DNA of 64,000 nucleotides from Alistipes sp. (GTDB lineage Bacteria > Bacteroidota > Bacteroidia > Bacteroidales > Rikenellaceae): assembly GCA_017646625.1 (NCBI GenBank), contig JAGCMF010000037.1, positions 1 to 64,000 of the forward strand, written 5' to 3'. Numbering within the stretch: the first letter of the stretch is position 1; the number at the start of each line of letters is the position of its first letter. Shown here one piece after another: positions 34,838-45,300 of the stretch. A model generated the notes under the pieces. The model made no database searches, was not told where the DNA came from, and worked only from the letters and a program-made list of their open reading frames with translations. A program made the translations under genes and the position numbers.

Positions 34838-35692
34838 TTATTTGTTTGTGACTCTCTTCTCAAATGCCTCCACCGTATTCTCCATGAGACACGCGATGGT
34901 CATAGGACCAACACCGCCAGGCACAGGTGTGATGGCTGATGCTACATGCTGTGCCGCCTCGAAGTCGACATCACCACAGAGCTTACCTGTACGGCTATCA
35001 CGGTTTACACCCACATCGATAACCACGGCACCAGGCTTAATCATATCTGCAGTAACCAAACGTTCACGACCTATTGCCACAACAAGGATGTCGGCACGGC
35101 GCGTAACCTCCGCGAGATTAACAGTCTTGGAGTGTGCCACGGTCACCGTAGCATTCTCCTCGAGCAACAACTTGGCAACAGGCTGGCCTACGATGTTACT
35201 ACGACCTACAACCACAGCCTCCTTACCAGCAATATCAACACCCGCGAACTTCAACAACTTGATGATACCCTTGGGTGTGCATGGCAAGATGCAGGGCTGC
35301 TTGAGCCATAGGCTTGCGACATTCAATGGATGGAAGGCATCAACATCCTTCTCGGGTGAGATGGCTGCTATAACCTTCTGCTCGTCGATATGCTTGGGGA
35401 GAGGCAACTGCACAAGGATACCATCTACATCTGCATCGTTATTCAACTCCGCAATGATGTCCAACAACTCCTCCTGTGTGATGCTTACATCGCGACGCAA
35501 CGTAGTATTACGTATGCCCACCTCGGTAGCGGCCTTCGCCTTACCTGTGACGTACGATACGCTACCGGGATCATCGCCAACGAGCACCACGATAAGGTTG
35601 GGTGTACGGCCATGCTCCTTCTCCAGAGCCACGACCCTCTCTGCAAGACCCTCCTTTATCGACTTCGATAACTCTTTACCGTTTATAATCAT
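34838..35692 (-). CDS. folD: Bifunctional methylenetetrahydrofolate dehydrogenase/cyclohydrolase
   Basis: Makes 10-formyl-tetrahydrofolate from 5,10-methylene-THF in the cytosol, the formyl donor for PurN and PurH of the same operon. The 284-residue protein shows the YVTGKAKA motif with catalytic Lys at about 53, QLPLPKH, KDVDAFHP, the nucleotide-binding GRSNIVGQPVAKLL, and PVPGGVGPMT. All landmark motifs and the usual length are present. Spacing is 25 bases after purD and 28 before purB. Including folD in the pur operon couples one-carbon supply to purine demand. Confidence 0.96.
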   Translation of the reverse strand: MIINGKELSKSIKEGLAERVVALEKEHGRTPNLIVVLVGDDPGSVSYVTGKAKAATEVGIRNTTLRRDVSITQEELLDIIAELNNDADVDGILVQLPLPKHIDEQKVIAAISPEKDVDAFHPLNVASLWLKQPCILPCTPKGIIKLLKFAGVDIAGKEAVVVGRSNIVGQPVAKLLLEENATVTVAHSKTVNLAEVTRRADILVVAIGRERLVTADMIKPGAVVIDVGVNRDSRTGKLCGDVDFEAAQHVASAITPVPGGVGPMTIACLMENTVEAFEKRVTNK

Positions 35693-35717
35693 ACATTAAC
35701 CTTTTTAAATTAAACAA

Positions 35718-36962
35718 TTAGCGAAATGCCTTGGCACCTATATCCGTACGATGGAATAGGTTGTCGCACTCTATGCGTGCAACATCCGCCTCGGCCTTCT
35801 GCTGTGCCTCACGGAGGGTTGGTGCCTCCGCAACAACAATCATCACACGACCACCCGCTGTGACAAGCTCGCCATCCTTCATGGCAGTGCCCATGTGGTA
35901 AATCTTCGACTCTACATTTTCGGTGCCACGGATAGCAAAACCCTTGGCATAGTCACCAGGATAACCCTTCGATGCAAGTACTATACCCAATGTAGCGCCC
36001 TCCGACCACTCGGCAGTAGGCTGCTCATCGCTGGCAACAGCCATAAATACATCTATGGCGTCACTCTTCAAGCGTGGCAACACAACCTCTGTCTCGGGGT
36101 CACCAAAGCGTGCGTTAAACTCTATAACCTTGATGCCATTAGGGGTCTTCATAAGACCACCATAGAGGACACCTGTAAATGGCGTACCCTCCTCAACCAT
36201 AGCATCAGCAACACGCTGCATAATGTTAGTCATGGCATACTCGTGATCCTCGGCAGTGATAAATGGCAACTCTGTATATGCACCCATACCACCTGTATTG
36301 GGACCCTCATCATTATCATATGCACGCTTATGGTCCTGCGCAACAGGCATAGCACATATCTTACGACCGGCAACAAAGCACATCAACGAGAACTCCTCAC
36401 CTGTGAGGAACTCCTCAATAACGACTCTACCCTCGCCGAACTTCGTATCGAGGAGCATATCGCGAAGCGTAGCCTCCGCCTCCTCCATAGTGGTGGCGAT
36501 GACAACACCCTTACCAGCAGCAAGACCGTCATACTTCAACACTGTGGGCAACGTACCCTTACGCACATAGGCCATAGCCTCCTCAAAGTCGCTAAATGTA
36601 GCATATGCCGCAGTAGGCACATCATACTTAACCATGAGTCGCTTTGCAAAGTCCTTGCTTGCCTCAATCTCCGCAGCAGCCTTCGTAGGACCAAATATCT
36701 TAAGACCAGCAGCTCGGAATCTATCAACAATGCCTACAGCCAACGCAGCCTCGGGGCCTACGACAGTGAGGTCTACACCCTTCTCCTGGGCAAAGGCAAG
36801 AAGCTTATCAACATCTGTATCCTTGATAGCGACACACTCGGCAAGCGCAGCAATACCCGCATTACCGGGTGCTGCATATATCTTTGAGGCCTTGGGTGAA
36901 CGCGCGATAGCCTCAACGATAGCATGACAACGACCACCAGAACCAACAACTAATACTTTCAT
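35718..36962 (-). CDS. purD: Phosphoribosylamine-glycine ligase
   Basis: Second step of purine synthesis: ATP-dependent joining of phosphoribosylamine and glycine. The 414-residue ATP-grasp enzyme begins with MKVLVVGSGGRCHAI. The ATP-grasp segment includes LKYDGLAAGKGVV and EEFLTGEEFSL, followed by QDHKRAYDNDEGPNTGGMG and the metal-binding end FNARFGDPETE. It is separated from purH by 88 bases that hold an 8 bp hairpin (37024-37044), the only sizeable gap in the operon; this may be a processing or attenuation site. Confidence 0.96.
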   Translation of the reverse strand: MKVLVVGSGGRCHAIVEAIARSPKASKIYAAPGNAGIAALAECVAIKDTDVDKLLAFAQEKGVDLTVVGPEAALAVGIVDRFRAAGLKIFGPTKAAAEIEASKDFAKRLMVKYDVPTAAYATFSDFEEAMAYVRKGTLPTVLKYDGLAAGKGVVIATTMEEAEATLRDMLLDTKFGEGRVVIEEFLTGEEFSLMCFVAGRKICAMPVAQDHKRAYDNDEGPNTGGMGAYTELPFITAEDHEYAMTNIMQRVADAMVEEGTPFTGVLYGGLMKTPNGIKVIEFNARFGDPETEVVLPRLKSDAIDVFMAVASDEQPTAEWSEGATLGIVLASKGYPGDYAKGFAIRGTENVESKIYHMGTAMKDGELVTAGGRVMIVVAEAPTLREAQQKAEADVARIECDNLFHRTDIGAKAFR

Positions 36963-37050
36963 AATATACTCTTAAATTCAATATTTAAGGGATAACCACT
37001 CACCATGCGCATCACAATTCGTCATGGTAAGAAGCCCTTACCATAATAAA

Positions 37051-38580
37051 TTAGTGCTTAAAGTGACGCATGCCTGTTACGAGCATGGTCATATCAAACT
37101 CGTCAGCCTTCTTCACAGAGTCCTCATCACGCACACTGCCACCAGGCTGCACAAGAGCCGTAACGCCATACTGCTGTGCCAACGTTACGGTATCATCAAA
37201 TGGGAAGAAGCCGTCAGAGGCCAATACGAGGCCCTCTGTGAAGCCTGCTGCCTGCGCCTGCTTCAACGCTATCTCCGCAGAGCCAACACGGTTCATCTGA
37301 CCAGCACCAACACCTACGGTATGACCATCCTTAACAACAACGATAGCATTAGACTTAACATGCTTGACGATACGCCAGCCGAAGTTCATATCCTCAATCT
37401 CCGTAGCGGTAGGCTTACGCTGTGTCACACACATATCAGCGACAACCTCCTTGGTGTCTGTATCGAGTTTCTGAACAAGAAGACCACCATTTACGGTCAC
37501 ATACTGTGTCTGCTCCATATCTGTTGACGACATATCCACCTGCAAGAGGCGTAGATTCTTCTTTGTGCATAGAACCTCAAGAGCCTCATCAGAGAATGAT
37601 GGCGCCATGATAATCTCCAAGAAGATAGGCTTCATAAGCTCTGCCACCTCCTTTGTAATCTCTCTATTAACAGCCACAATACCACCGAAGATGCTCACCG
37701 TGTCAGCCTCATATGCCTTCTGCCATGCCTCCTTGATATCCTTACCGATAGCGGCACCACAAGGATTCATATGCTTGAGGCCTACAGCAAATGGCTCACT
37801 GAACTCACGAACGATATTAAGTGCAGCATTTGCATCCTGGATATTGTTATACGACATCTCCTTGCCGTTGAGCTGCTTCGCTGTAGCCAAAGAGTATGGA
37901 ACACTCTCCGATGCTGCGTAGAACTTTGCCGACTGGTGTGGATTCTCGCCATAGCGCAATGTCTGAACAAGGTCGAACGACGCAAAGAGTTTCTCGTTGA
38001 GCTCGGCCTGCTTACGCATATACGTTGCAATGCACATATCATACTCTGCAGTGTGCGTATATGCCTTCGCTGAAAGCTCGAGACGTGTAGCAAGAGTAGT
38101 ATTACCACCCTCCTCAATCTCGGCAATGATGCGAGCATAGTCTGTAGGGTCACATACCACGGTTACGTCGCGATAGTTCTTTGCTGCAGAACGCAACATT
38201 GATGGACCACCAATATCGATATTCTCGATGGCATCCTCCATCTTAACATCTGGCTTGGCGATAGTCTGACGGAAAGGATAGAGGTTAACGCATACCATAT
38301 CGATAAACTCGATAGAGTTCTCACGCAACGCAGCAAGGTGACTCTCATCATCACGGCGCGCCAAAAGACCACCATGAACCTTGGGGTGAAGCGTCTTAAC
38401 ACGGCCATCACAAATCTCTGGAAAACCTGTAACATCGCTAATACCTATAGTCTCAACACCACTATCCTCCAAAAGCTTCTGCGTGCCTCCTGTAGCGATA
38501 ATCTCCCAACCCAAACGACGAAGATTGCTGCAGAACTCAACAACACCCGCCTTGTCGCTTACACTAACTAATGCTCTCAT
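37051..38580 (-). CDS. purH: AICAR formyltransferase/IMP cyclohydrolase
   Basis: Bifunctional last two steps to IMP: formylation of AICAR with 10-formyl-THF, then ring closure. The 509-residue protein has the N-terminal cyclohydrolase (MGS-like) domain with ALVSVSDKAGVVEFC, TGGTQKLLED and KTLHPKVHGGLLARR. The C-terminal transformylase domain has LRYGENPHQSAKFY, LKHMNPCGAAIG and GAGQMNRVGSA. The active-site Lys-His region is in KHMNPC. It starts two bases after purN. Confidence 0.96.
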   Translation of the reverse strand: MRALVSVSDKAGVVEFCSNLRRLGWEIIATGGTQKLLEDSGVETIGISDVTGFPEICDGRVKTLHPKVHGGLLARRDDESHLAALRENSIEFIDMVCVNLYPFRQTIAKPDVKMEDAIENIDIGGPSMLRSAAKNYRDVTVVCDPTDYARIIAEIEEGGNTTLATRLELSAKAYTHTAEYDMCIATYMRKQAELNEKLFASFDLVQTLRYGENPHQSAKFYAASESVPYSLATAKQLNGKEMSYNNIQDANAALNIVREFSEPFAVGLKHMNPCGAAIGKDIKEAWQKAYEADTVSIFGGIVAVNREITKEVAELMKPIFLEIIMAPSFSDEALEVLCTKKNLRLLQVDMSSTDMEQTQYVTVNGGLLVQKLDTDTKEVVADMCVTQRKPTATEIEDMNFGWRIVKHVKSNAIVVVKDGHTVGVGAGQMNRVGSAEIALKQAQAAGFTEGLVLASDGFFPFDDTVTLAQQYGVTALVQPGGSVRDEDSVKKADEFDMTMLVTGMRHFKH

Positions 38581-38582
38581 AT

Positions 38583-39158
38583 TTAGAATTTCTTATTTAT
38601 CAGTTTATTTATGGTCTTAACATAGAGTTTGTGCTCTATGGCATGTATAAGGTTTGTGAGCTCCTCGATGTCGTTACCCTCATATACTATAGCTCCCTGG
38701 TCGATGATGCGACCACCATCAAGAGTCTCGTCAACGAAGTGTGTAGTAGCACCAAATATCTTGACACCATACTCCACAGCATCCTGGATGGCATGAGCAC
38801 CCTTGAACGAAGGTAACAACGATGGATGAATGTTCACAATACGCTGCTCATAGCGTTCCAAGAGTACCTTACCCACAATGCGCATATATCCAGCAAGGCA
38901 TACATAGTCCACACCACGTTCATCAAGCATCGTAGCGAGAACTGTCTCATAGGCCTCACGCGACTCATAGTCCTTGGGCGTAAAGGCAAAACTCTCTGTG
39001 CCATAACGCTTGGCACGTTCGAGGACCTTTGCCCCTGGCTTATCGCACACCAACAGCACAACCTCGGCATCGAGGCGTCCATCACGGCACGCCTCGGCAA
39101 TAGCCTCGTAGTTACTGCCACTGCCACTTGCAAAAACAGCCAAACGTGTCTTTCTCAT
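38583..39158 (-). CDS. purN: Phosphoribosylglycinamide formyltransferase (folate-dependent)
   Basis: Third step of the pathway: GAR to formyl-GAR using 10-formyl-THF. The 191-residue protein has LAVFASGSGSNYEAI at the N-terminus for substrate phosphate, then YMRIVGK and the catalytic triad region NIHPSLLPSFKGAHA with its Asn-His pair. The catalytic Asp is expected in the THFVDETLDGG segment. It starts four bases after purM. No ATP-dependent PurT is seen, so the operon relies on folate. Confidence 0.95.
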   Translation of the reverse strand: MRKTRLAVFASGSGSNYEAIAEACRDGRLDAEVVLLVCDKPGAKVLERAKRYGTESFAFTPKDYESREAYETVLATMLDERGVDYVCLAGYMRIVGKVLLERYEQRIVNIHPSLLPSFKGAHAIQDAVEYGVKIFGATTHFVDETLDGGRIIDQGAIVYEGNDIEELTNLIHAIEHKLYVKTINKLINKKF

Positions 39159-39162
39159 AATA

Positions 39163-40191
39163 CTATAGGATTGTTACGCCCTCACCCTCAACAACACGGC
39201 CGATGACTGAAGCACGTTCGCCACACTCCGCCAAGATATCAATTGCCTTCTGGGCATCTGCCTCTGGAAGGGCGATAACCATACCGATACCCATATTGAA
39301 GATGTTGAACATCTCACGGTGACCTACATTACCATACTTCTCCAAGAGGCGGAATACAGGAAGAATCTCCCATGAGCCCTCCTTAACCTCAACACCCTGA
39401 CCATCCTTGAGGATACGTGGGATATTCTCATCGAAACCACCACCTGTGATATGACTGATGCCGTGAACGTCACACTCTGCAATGACCTTCAACACCTGCT
39501 TAACATAGATGCGTGTAGGGGTCAAGAGCACATCACCGAGCTTACGGCCCTCAATCTCTGGATATGTCTCGTCGAGCTTAAGACCGTTATCGCTAACGAC
39601 CTTACGAACAAGGCTGAAACCATTAGAGTGAACACCACTTGAGGCGATACCCACCAACACGTCACCAACCTTAACTCTCTCACCTGCATCGATGAGCTTT
39701 GAACGTTCTACAACACCCACCGTAAAACCAGCAATGTCATACTCGCCATCCTGATACATACCTGGCATCTCGGCAGTCTCACCGCCAACAAGAGCACAAC
39801 CAGCCTGACGACAACCCTCGGCAACACCAGCAACGATAGCCTCGACCTTCGCAGGCTCATTGTGGCCTACAGCAACGTAGTCCAAGAATACCAAAGGCTC
39901 GGCACCCTGTGCCAAGACGTCGTTAACACACATCGCCACAGCATCGATACCTATAGTATCGTGCTTATCCATCTCAAAGGCGAGCTTAAGCTTTGTGCCT
40001 ACACCATCGGTACCACTAACCAACACAGGCTCCTTGATATTGAGAGCCGCAAGGTCGAACATACCGCCAAAGGCACCAATGTTACCCATAGAACCAACAC
40101 GCTTTGTAGATGATACGTGCGACTTGATGCGTCGTACAACTTCGTAGCCAGCCTCGAGATTTACGCCAGCAGCTTCATAACTTTTTGCCAT
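39163..40191 (-). CDS. purM: Phosphoribosylformylglycinamidine cyclo-ligase
   Basis: Fifth step: ATP-dependent closure of the imidazole ring to give AIR. The 342-residue PurM/PurL-type ATPase has [14 protein letters not shown], the aspartate-rich [31 protein letters not shown] and [11 protein letters not shown], then the C-terminal [13 protein letters not shown] domain. Everything is intact and of usual length. It lies 15 bases after purF and four before purN. Confidence 0.96.
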   Translation of the reverse strand: MAKSYEAAGVNLEAGYEVVRRIKSHVSSTKRVGSMGNIGAFGGMFDLAALNIKEPVLVSGTDGVGTKLKLAFEMDKHDTIGIDAVAMCVNDVLAQGAEPLVFLDYVAVGHNEPAKVEAIVAGVAEGCRQAGCALVGGETAEMPGMYQDGEYDIAGFTVGVVERSKLIDAGERVKVGDVLVGIASSGVHSNGFSLVRKVVSDNGLKLDETYPEIEGRKLGDVLLTPTRIYVKQVLKVIAECDVHGISHITGGGFDENIPRILKDGQGVEVKEGSWEILPVFRLLEKYGNVGHREMFNIFNMGIGMVIALPEADAQKAIDILAECGERASVIGRVVEGEGVTIL

Positions 40192-40206
40192 ATCTATATA
40201 TTTTTA

Positions 40207-41610
40207 TTATTTATTATTCAACTTATTATGGTACAACGATGTTGGGTAGCAACCATTGAAGCAAGCCATGCACAACTCCGAACGATTACCAGACTTGAGC
40301 AACGACTCCTCCGAGAGGAACTCCAACGAGTCAGCCTCGATAGCCTTACATGCCTCATCCTTCGACATACGCGCACAGAGAAGCTCATCTCGCGTAGACA
40401 TGTCGATACCATAGAAGCATGGATTGGTGATTGCGGGGCTGGCGATACGCACATGCACCTCCTTGGCACCCGCCTCCTTCAACAATCGCACGATACGCAA
40501 CGATGTAGTACCACGCACGATAGAGTCATCGATGAGCACTACCGACTTATCCTTAACAAGGGAACGTACCGCCGAGAGCTTCATGCGCACACCCTTCTCG
40601 CGCATCTCCTGCGATGGCTGAATGAAGGTACGTGCGATATACTTATTCTTGATAAGTCCCATCTCATAAGGGATGCCACTCGCCTCCGAGTAACCGATAG
40701 CAGCACTTATACTTGAGTCAGGAACGCCGATAACGACATCTGCCTTCGTTGGACACTGCTCATAGAGGTAACGACCCGAAAGCTTACGGAATGAGTGTAC
40801 GTTGCAACCCTCAATATCGCTATCAGGGCGTGCAAAGTAGATATACTCCATAGCACACATCAGGTGTCGCTGGTAGCGTGAGTAGTAGTTAGAACGGATG
40901 CCGTGGTGGTCGATGGTGATAATCTCACCTGGCTCAACATCGCGTATATACTCCGCACCAACGATATCCAAGGCACACGTCTCCGAACTTATGACATAAC
41001 CATCACCAAGCTTACCGATAGCCAAGGGGCGCAAACCGTGCTTATCACGACAAGCGTAGATACGGTTCTTTGTCATGATAAGGAAGGCAAAGGCTCCCTC
41101 GAGCATATTCAATGCCTCGATGATGTTATCAATACGCTTATCCTCGCGGTTATCCTTCTTTACAAGGTGAGCCAAGAGCTCACTATCGGATGATGAGTGG
41201 AAGAGGCTACCACGAACCTCGAGATACTGCGCCAACTCACGTGAGTTAACAAGATTACCATTATGCGCAAGAGCAAAGTCACCTGTATGGTGGCTGAACG
41301 AGAAGGGCTGCACATTGTTTGCACCGCCACCACCCGTTGTTGAGTAGCGCACATGACCGATAGCGATATGACCCTTGAGCTTTGATAGCTTCTGCTGGTT
41401 GAACACCTCGGTAACAAGGCCCTCACCCTTAACAGTATTTAGCTTATCGCCATCGAAGGCCGAGATACCACACGCCTCCTGACCACGGTGCTGCAAAGCA
41501 TGCAGACCATAGTAAGCAAGATTGGGGGCATCATTAACGCCAAAAACACCAAACACACCGCACTCCTCGTGCAGGTCATCGCCATATATATCCAATGAAT
41601 CCTTAAGCAT
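40207..41610 (-). CDS. purF: Amidophosphoribosyltransferase
   Basis: Committed first step: glutamine plus PRPP to phosphoribosylamine. The 467-residue protein starts with a 16-residue segment before Cys17 (HEE-CGVFGVFG), which would be cleaved so that Cys17 becomes the N-terminal nucleophile; this is the Bacillus-type form with a propeptide. The glutaminase domain contains HRGQEACGI and GHVRYSTTG. The PRT domain has the PRPP loop VLIDDSIVRGTTS. Four Cys positions towards the C-terminus (EGCN, NPCF, LCMACFNGC) fit the 4Fe-4S type. Confidence 0.95.
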   Translation of the reverse strand: MLKDSLDIYGDDLHEECGVFGVFGVNDAPNLAYYGLHALQHRGQEACGISAFDGDKLNTVKGEGLVTEVFNQQKLSKLKGHIAIGHVRYSTTGGGGANNVQPFSFSHHTGDFALAHNGNLVNSRELAQYLEVRGSLFHSSSDSELLAHLVKKDNREDKRIDNIIEALNMLEGAFAFLIMTKNRIYACRDKHGLRPLAIGKLGDGYVISSETCALDIVGAEYIRDVEPGEIITIDHHGIRSNYYSRYQRHLMCAMEYIYFARPDSDIEGCNVHSFRKLSGRYLYEQCPTKADVVIGVPDSSISAAIGYSEASGIPYEMGLIKNKYIARTFIQPSQEMREKGVRMKLSAVRSLVKDKSVVLIDDSIVRGTTSLRIVRLLKEAGAKEVHVRIASPAITNPCFYGIDMSTRDELLCARMSKDEACKAIEADSLEFLSEESLLKSGNRSELCMACFNGCYPTSLYHNKLNNK

Positions 41611-41619
41611 ACCTATTAT

Positions 41620-42336
41620 TTATTTAAGTGCGTTGCGGAGGCGTTCTGCAACCTCCTCATAAGTCTCACGTACACGACCGAGGTCACGACGGAAGCGATC
41701 CTTATCCATACGTTCGCCTGTTGCCTTATCCCAGAGGCGGCAAGTGTCGGGCGAGAGCTCATCGGCCAAGACGAGTGAACCATCAGCAGCACGACCGAAC
41801 TCAATCTTAAAGTCTACGACAGTGATGCCAACACTCTCGAACAACTCAACAAGATAGTTATTGATGCTTGCCGACATCTCGTACATCTTGGCAAGCTCCT
41901 CATAACTCAACAGACCGAGAGCCACAGCATGGTGATCGTTGATGAGTGGATCACCAAGGTCGCTACGACGCAAGCATAGGTCAAAGATTGTATTCTCGGG
42001 GACTATACCCTCATCAAGACCGAGACGCTTGGCCATAGAACCAGCCACGACATTGCGCACAATAACCTCAACAGGCACATGGTCAACAACGCGGCATAAC
42101 TGGCCATCATCACCCACTCGTTCAACAAAGTGGGTGCTGATGCCTTTGCTATTTAGATAGCCAAGAATCATAGATGATATATCGCAGGTCAAACGACCCT
42201 TATTCTCGATAATCGCACGCTTAATATTATAGAATGCAGAGATATCATCCTTAAAGCGCACGATGACACGATCATCGCTATCCGTCTTATATATCTGCTT
42301 ACTCCTACCCTCGTAGAGTAATTCCAACTGATTCAT
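41620..42336 (-). CDS. purC: SAICAR synthetase
   Basis: Eighth step: ATP-dependent ligation of CAIR and aspartate. The 238-residue protein has the N-terminal LLYEGRSKQIYKTD ATP-binding segment, the RFKDDISAF signature with its substrate residues, EVIVRNVVAGS, and the C-terminal DFKIEFGR...LADELSPDTCRLWD. It has the usual short bacterial length. It is packed between purL (five bases) and purF (nine bases). Confidence 0.96.
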   Translation of the reverse strand: MNQLELLYEGRSKQIYKTDSDDRVIVRFKDDISAFYNIKRAIIENKGRLTCDISSMILGYLNSKGISTHFVERVGDDGQLCRVVDHVPVEVIVRNVVAGSMAKRLGLDEGIVPENTIFDLCLRRSDLGDPLINDHHAVALGLLSYEELAKMYEMSASINNYLVELFESVGITVVDFKIEFGRAADGSLVLADELSPDTCRLWDKATGERMDKDRFRRDLGRVRETYEEVAERLRNALK

Positions 42337-42341
42337 ACTCT

Positions 42342-45300
42342 TTATCGGTTAAGAAAGTAGTTTACTGCATTAGAGAAGATATCCTGAACCTTCTGACCAT
42401 GGATATTCTTCATAAGGTCACGTTCGTAGCGCTCCGTATGACCCATCTTACCGAGGATCTGACCAGATGGGTCTACGATACCCTCGATACCGAAGCTTGA
42501 GCCGTTAGGGTTATATGGCGAGTCTGTGGTAGGACGATTCTCCGCGTCAACATACTGGAATGCCACCTGACCATTGCGGAAGAGCTGCTCGGCCATAACA
42601 TCGCTAACAACGAACTTACCCTCACCGTGACTAACAGCGATAGAGTGTATATCACCCACCTCAAATGACTTCAACCATGGCGACGCCGTTGTGCCCACAC
42701 GTGTTGAGACAATCTGTGAGATATGACGGTTGATGTCGTTACGGAACAATGTGGGCGACTCGCTGGTAACCATGCCGAGACGACCATATGGCAAGAGTCC
42801 GGACTTAACCAACGCCTGGAAGCCATTACATATACCGAGCATCAAGCCACCACGATCAAGCAACGCATGGATAGCATCTGCCACATCCTTATTATTAAGC
42901 ACATTTGCGATAAACTTACCGCTACCATCGGGCTCATCACCTGCCGAGAAGCCACCACTCAACGCCATGATATGGCACTGCGAGATATTCTCAACCATCT
43001 CCTTGATAGATGCCAATACATCGGCACCTGTAAGGTTTTTGAACACCGAGATAACGACCTCGGCACCGGCACGCTGGAAAGCACGCGCTGTATCGTAGTC
43101 GCAGTTAGTACCTGGGAATACTGGCAAATAAACACGCACCTTATCAACCTTCTCACCCTCATACTTCTTGACAAGACCCTTACCGTCGCTTACACGTGTA
43201 GGCTCACCACTCTTACCCTTGTCTGCATATACCGACGTATACTTCTCGGTATTTGCCTCAAGCAACTCATCAAGAGGCAGTCGTGTACCATTTACGAAGA
43301 TAGCCTCCTCATCTACGGTGCAGCCAATAAGCTCGGCATTAGGATGGTTAAGCGTGCGGCGGCTCTCAACTACGATAGAGCCATACGAGTAGTCGTAGAG
43401 CATCTGCTCGTCGCACTCAACAGCAGCACCCACTCTATTACCGAACGACATCTTCGCGATAGCCTCGGCAACACCGCCATTACCTACTGCCCATGCAGCA
43501 ACGATATCGCCCTCGGCAATCTTCTTCGACACGAAGTCGAAGTTAGACTTCAAGCACTCGGTAGATGGCATGTAGTTAGACTCTGGAGTGTGACGTATTA
43601 CATATATCTTATTAGCTGCCTCCTTGAACTCTGGGCTGATGACCGTGCGGGCATCTACCGTAGTGATACCAAAGGCCATAAGCATTGGAGGCACGTTGAT
43701 ATCGCGGAATGTACCACTCATAGAGTCCTTACCACCAATAGAAGGCAAGCCAAGTTCCACCTGCATCTTCAACGCACCGAGCAACGCCGCCATAGGCTTA
43801 CCCCATGACTTATCGTCAGTCATACGTTCGAAGTACTCCTGATATGAGAAGCGCATATTGTCGTAGCGGGCACCAGCAGCAACAACCTTGGCACAAGCAT
43901 CAACAACAGCATATGCAGCACCATGATATGGACTCCACTTTGCAATATATGGGTTATAACCATAGGCCATGATACTTGCTGTATTAGTGAAGCCACCACC
44001 TACAGGCAACTTCTGTACAGAGACCTGTGTCTCTGTGCACTGCGTCTTACCACCATAAGGCATCAAGACTGTTGAAGCACCGATTGTAGAGTCAAACATC
44101 TCGATAAGACCCTTCTGTGATACTACATTGTCATCAGAGAGGTTTGTCTTCATGCGCTTTGTTGTTGTAGCGCCCTCGATGTTACGAACAAAAGGATTGC
44201 GGTTCTCGACCTCACCGAGGCGCACCTTGGTGTAGTGCTTTGCACCTGCCGAGTCGATAAAGTCGCGCGACAGGTCAACGACAACCTTATCGCCCCAATA
44301 CATGCGCATACGGCGGGTGTCAGTAACATCAGCAACATAGGTAACCTCAACATTCTCCTCACCGCATAGCGCCATAAACTGCTCCATATCCTTGCGTTCG
44401 ATGACCACAGACATACGTTCCTGCGACTCACTAATGGCAAGCTCCGAGAAGTTAAGACCATTATACTTTGTTGGCACACGATCGAGGTAGATATCCAAGC
44501 CATCAGTGAGCTCACCGATAGCGACACTAACACCACCAGCACCAAAGTCATTAGACTTCTTGATTAGTCGAGTAACATCGCCACGACGGAACAGGCGTGC
44601 GAGCTTACGTTCCTCGGGGGCATTACCCTTCTGCACCTCCGAGCTACACTCCTCAAGTGAGCTCAACGTGTGCTCCTTTGATGAGCCTGTAGCACCACCT
44701 ACACCATCACGACCCGTGCGACCACCAAGCAAGAGGACTACATCGCCAGGTGCAGGGCTCTCGCGGCGAACGTTATCAGCCTTAACAGCACCCACAACAG
44801 CACCTACCTCAAGGCGCTTTGCAACATAGTCAGGGTGATACACCTCACGAACATGCGTTGTAGCCAAACCAATCTGATTACCGTAGCTTGAGTAACCAGC
44901 AGCAGCCTTTGTAGAGATGATGCGCTGTGGCAACTTACCCTCCATGGTCTGATCCACTGGCTTATAGATATCACCAGCACCAGTAACTCGCATAGCCTGG
45001 TATACGTAGCTACGACCTGACAATGGGTCACGGATAGCGCCACCGAGACATGTAGATGCACCACCGAAAGGCTCAATCTCTGTTGGGTGGTTGTGTGTCT
45101 CATTCTTGAACTGCAACAACCACTTCTCCATAACGCCATCTACATCTACGTTGACGAAGATGCTACAAGCGTTGTTCTCCTCACTCTGCTCCATATCGTC
45201 GAGCTTACCATGCTTACGAAGGTAGCGAGCACCTATCGTAGCAAGCTCCATAAGGCAGAGGCTCTTATTCTCGCGACCGAGCTCCGCACGTATGTTACGC

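Noticed and set aside
34842..35699. 285-codon open frame opposite folD
   Set aside because: The complementary frame is a full-length FolD with all motifs. The antisense frame shows no family features and reflects codon bias of the real gene.
36256..36570. Plus-strand frames opposite purD
   Set aside because: They run antisense to an intact, motif-complete PurD and have no signals of their own.
37024..37044. Hairpin between purH and purD as a terminator
   Set aside because: The stem of 8 bp lacks a T tract on the minus strand, and purD continues the pathway, so termination there is unlikely; a processing site remains possible.
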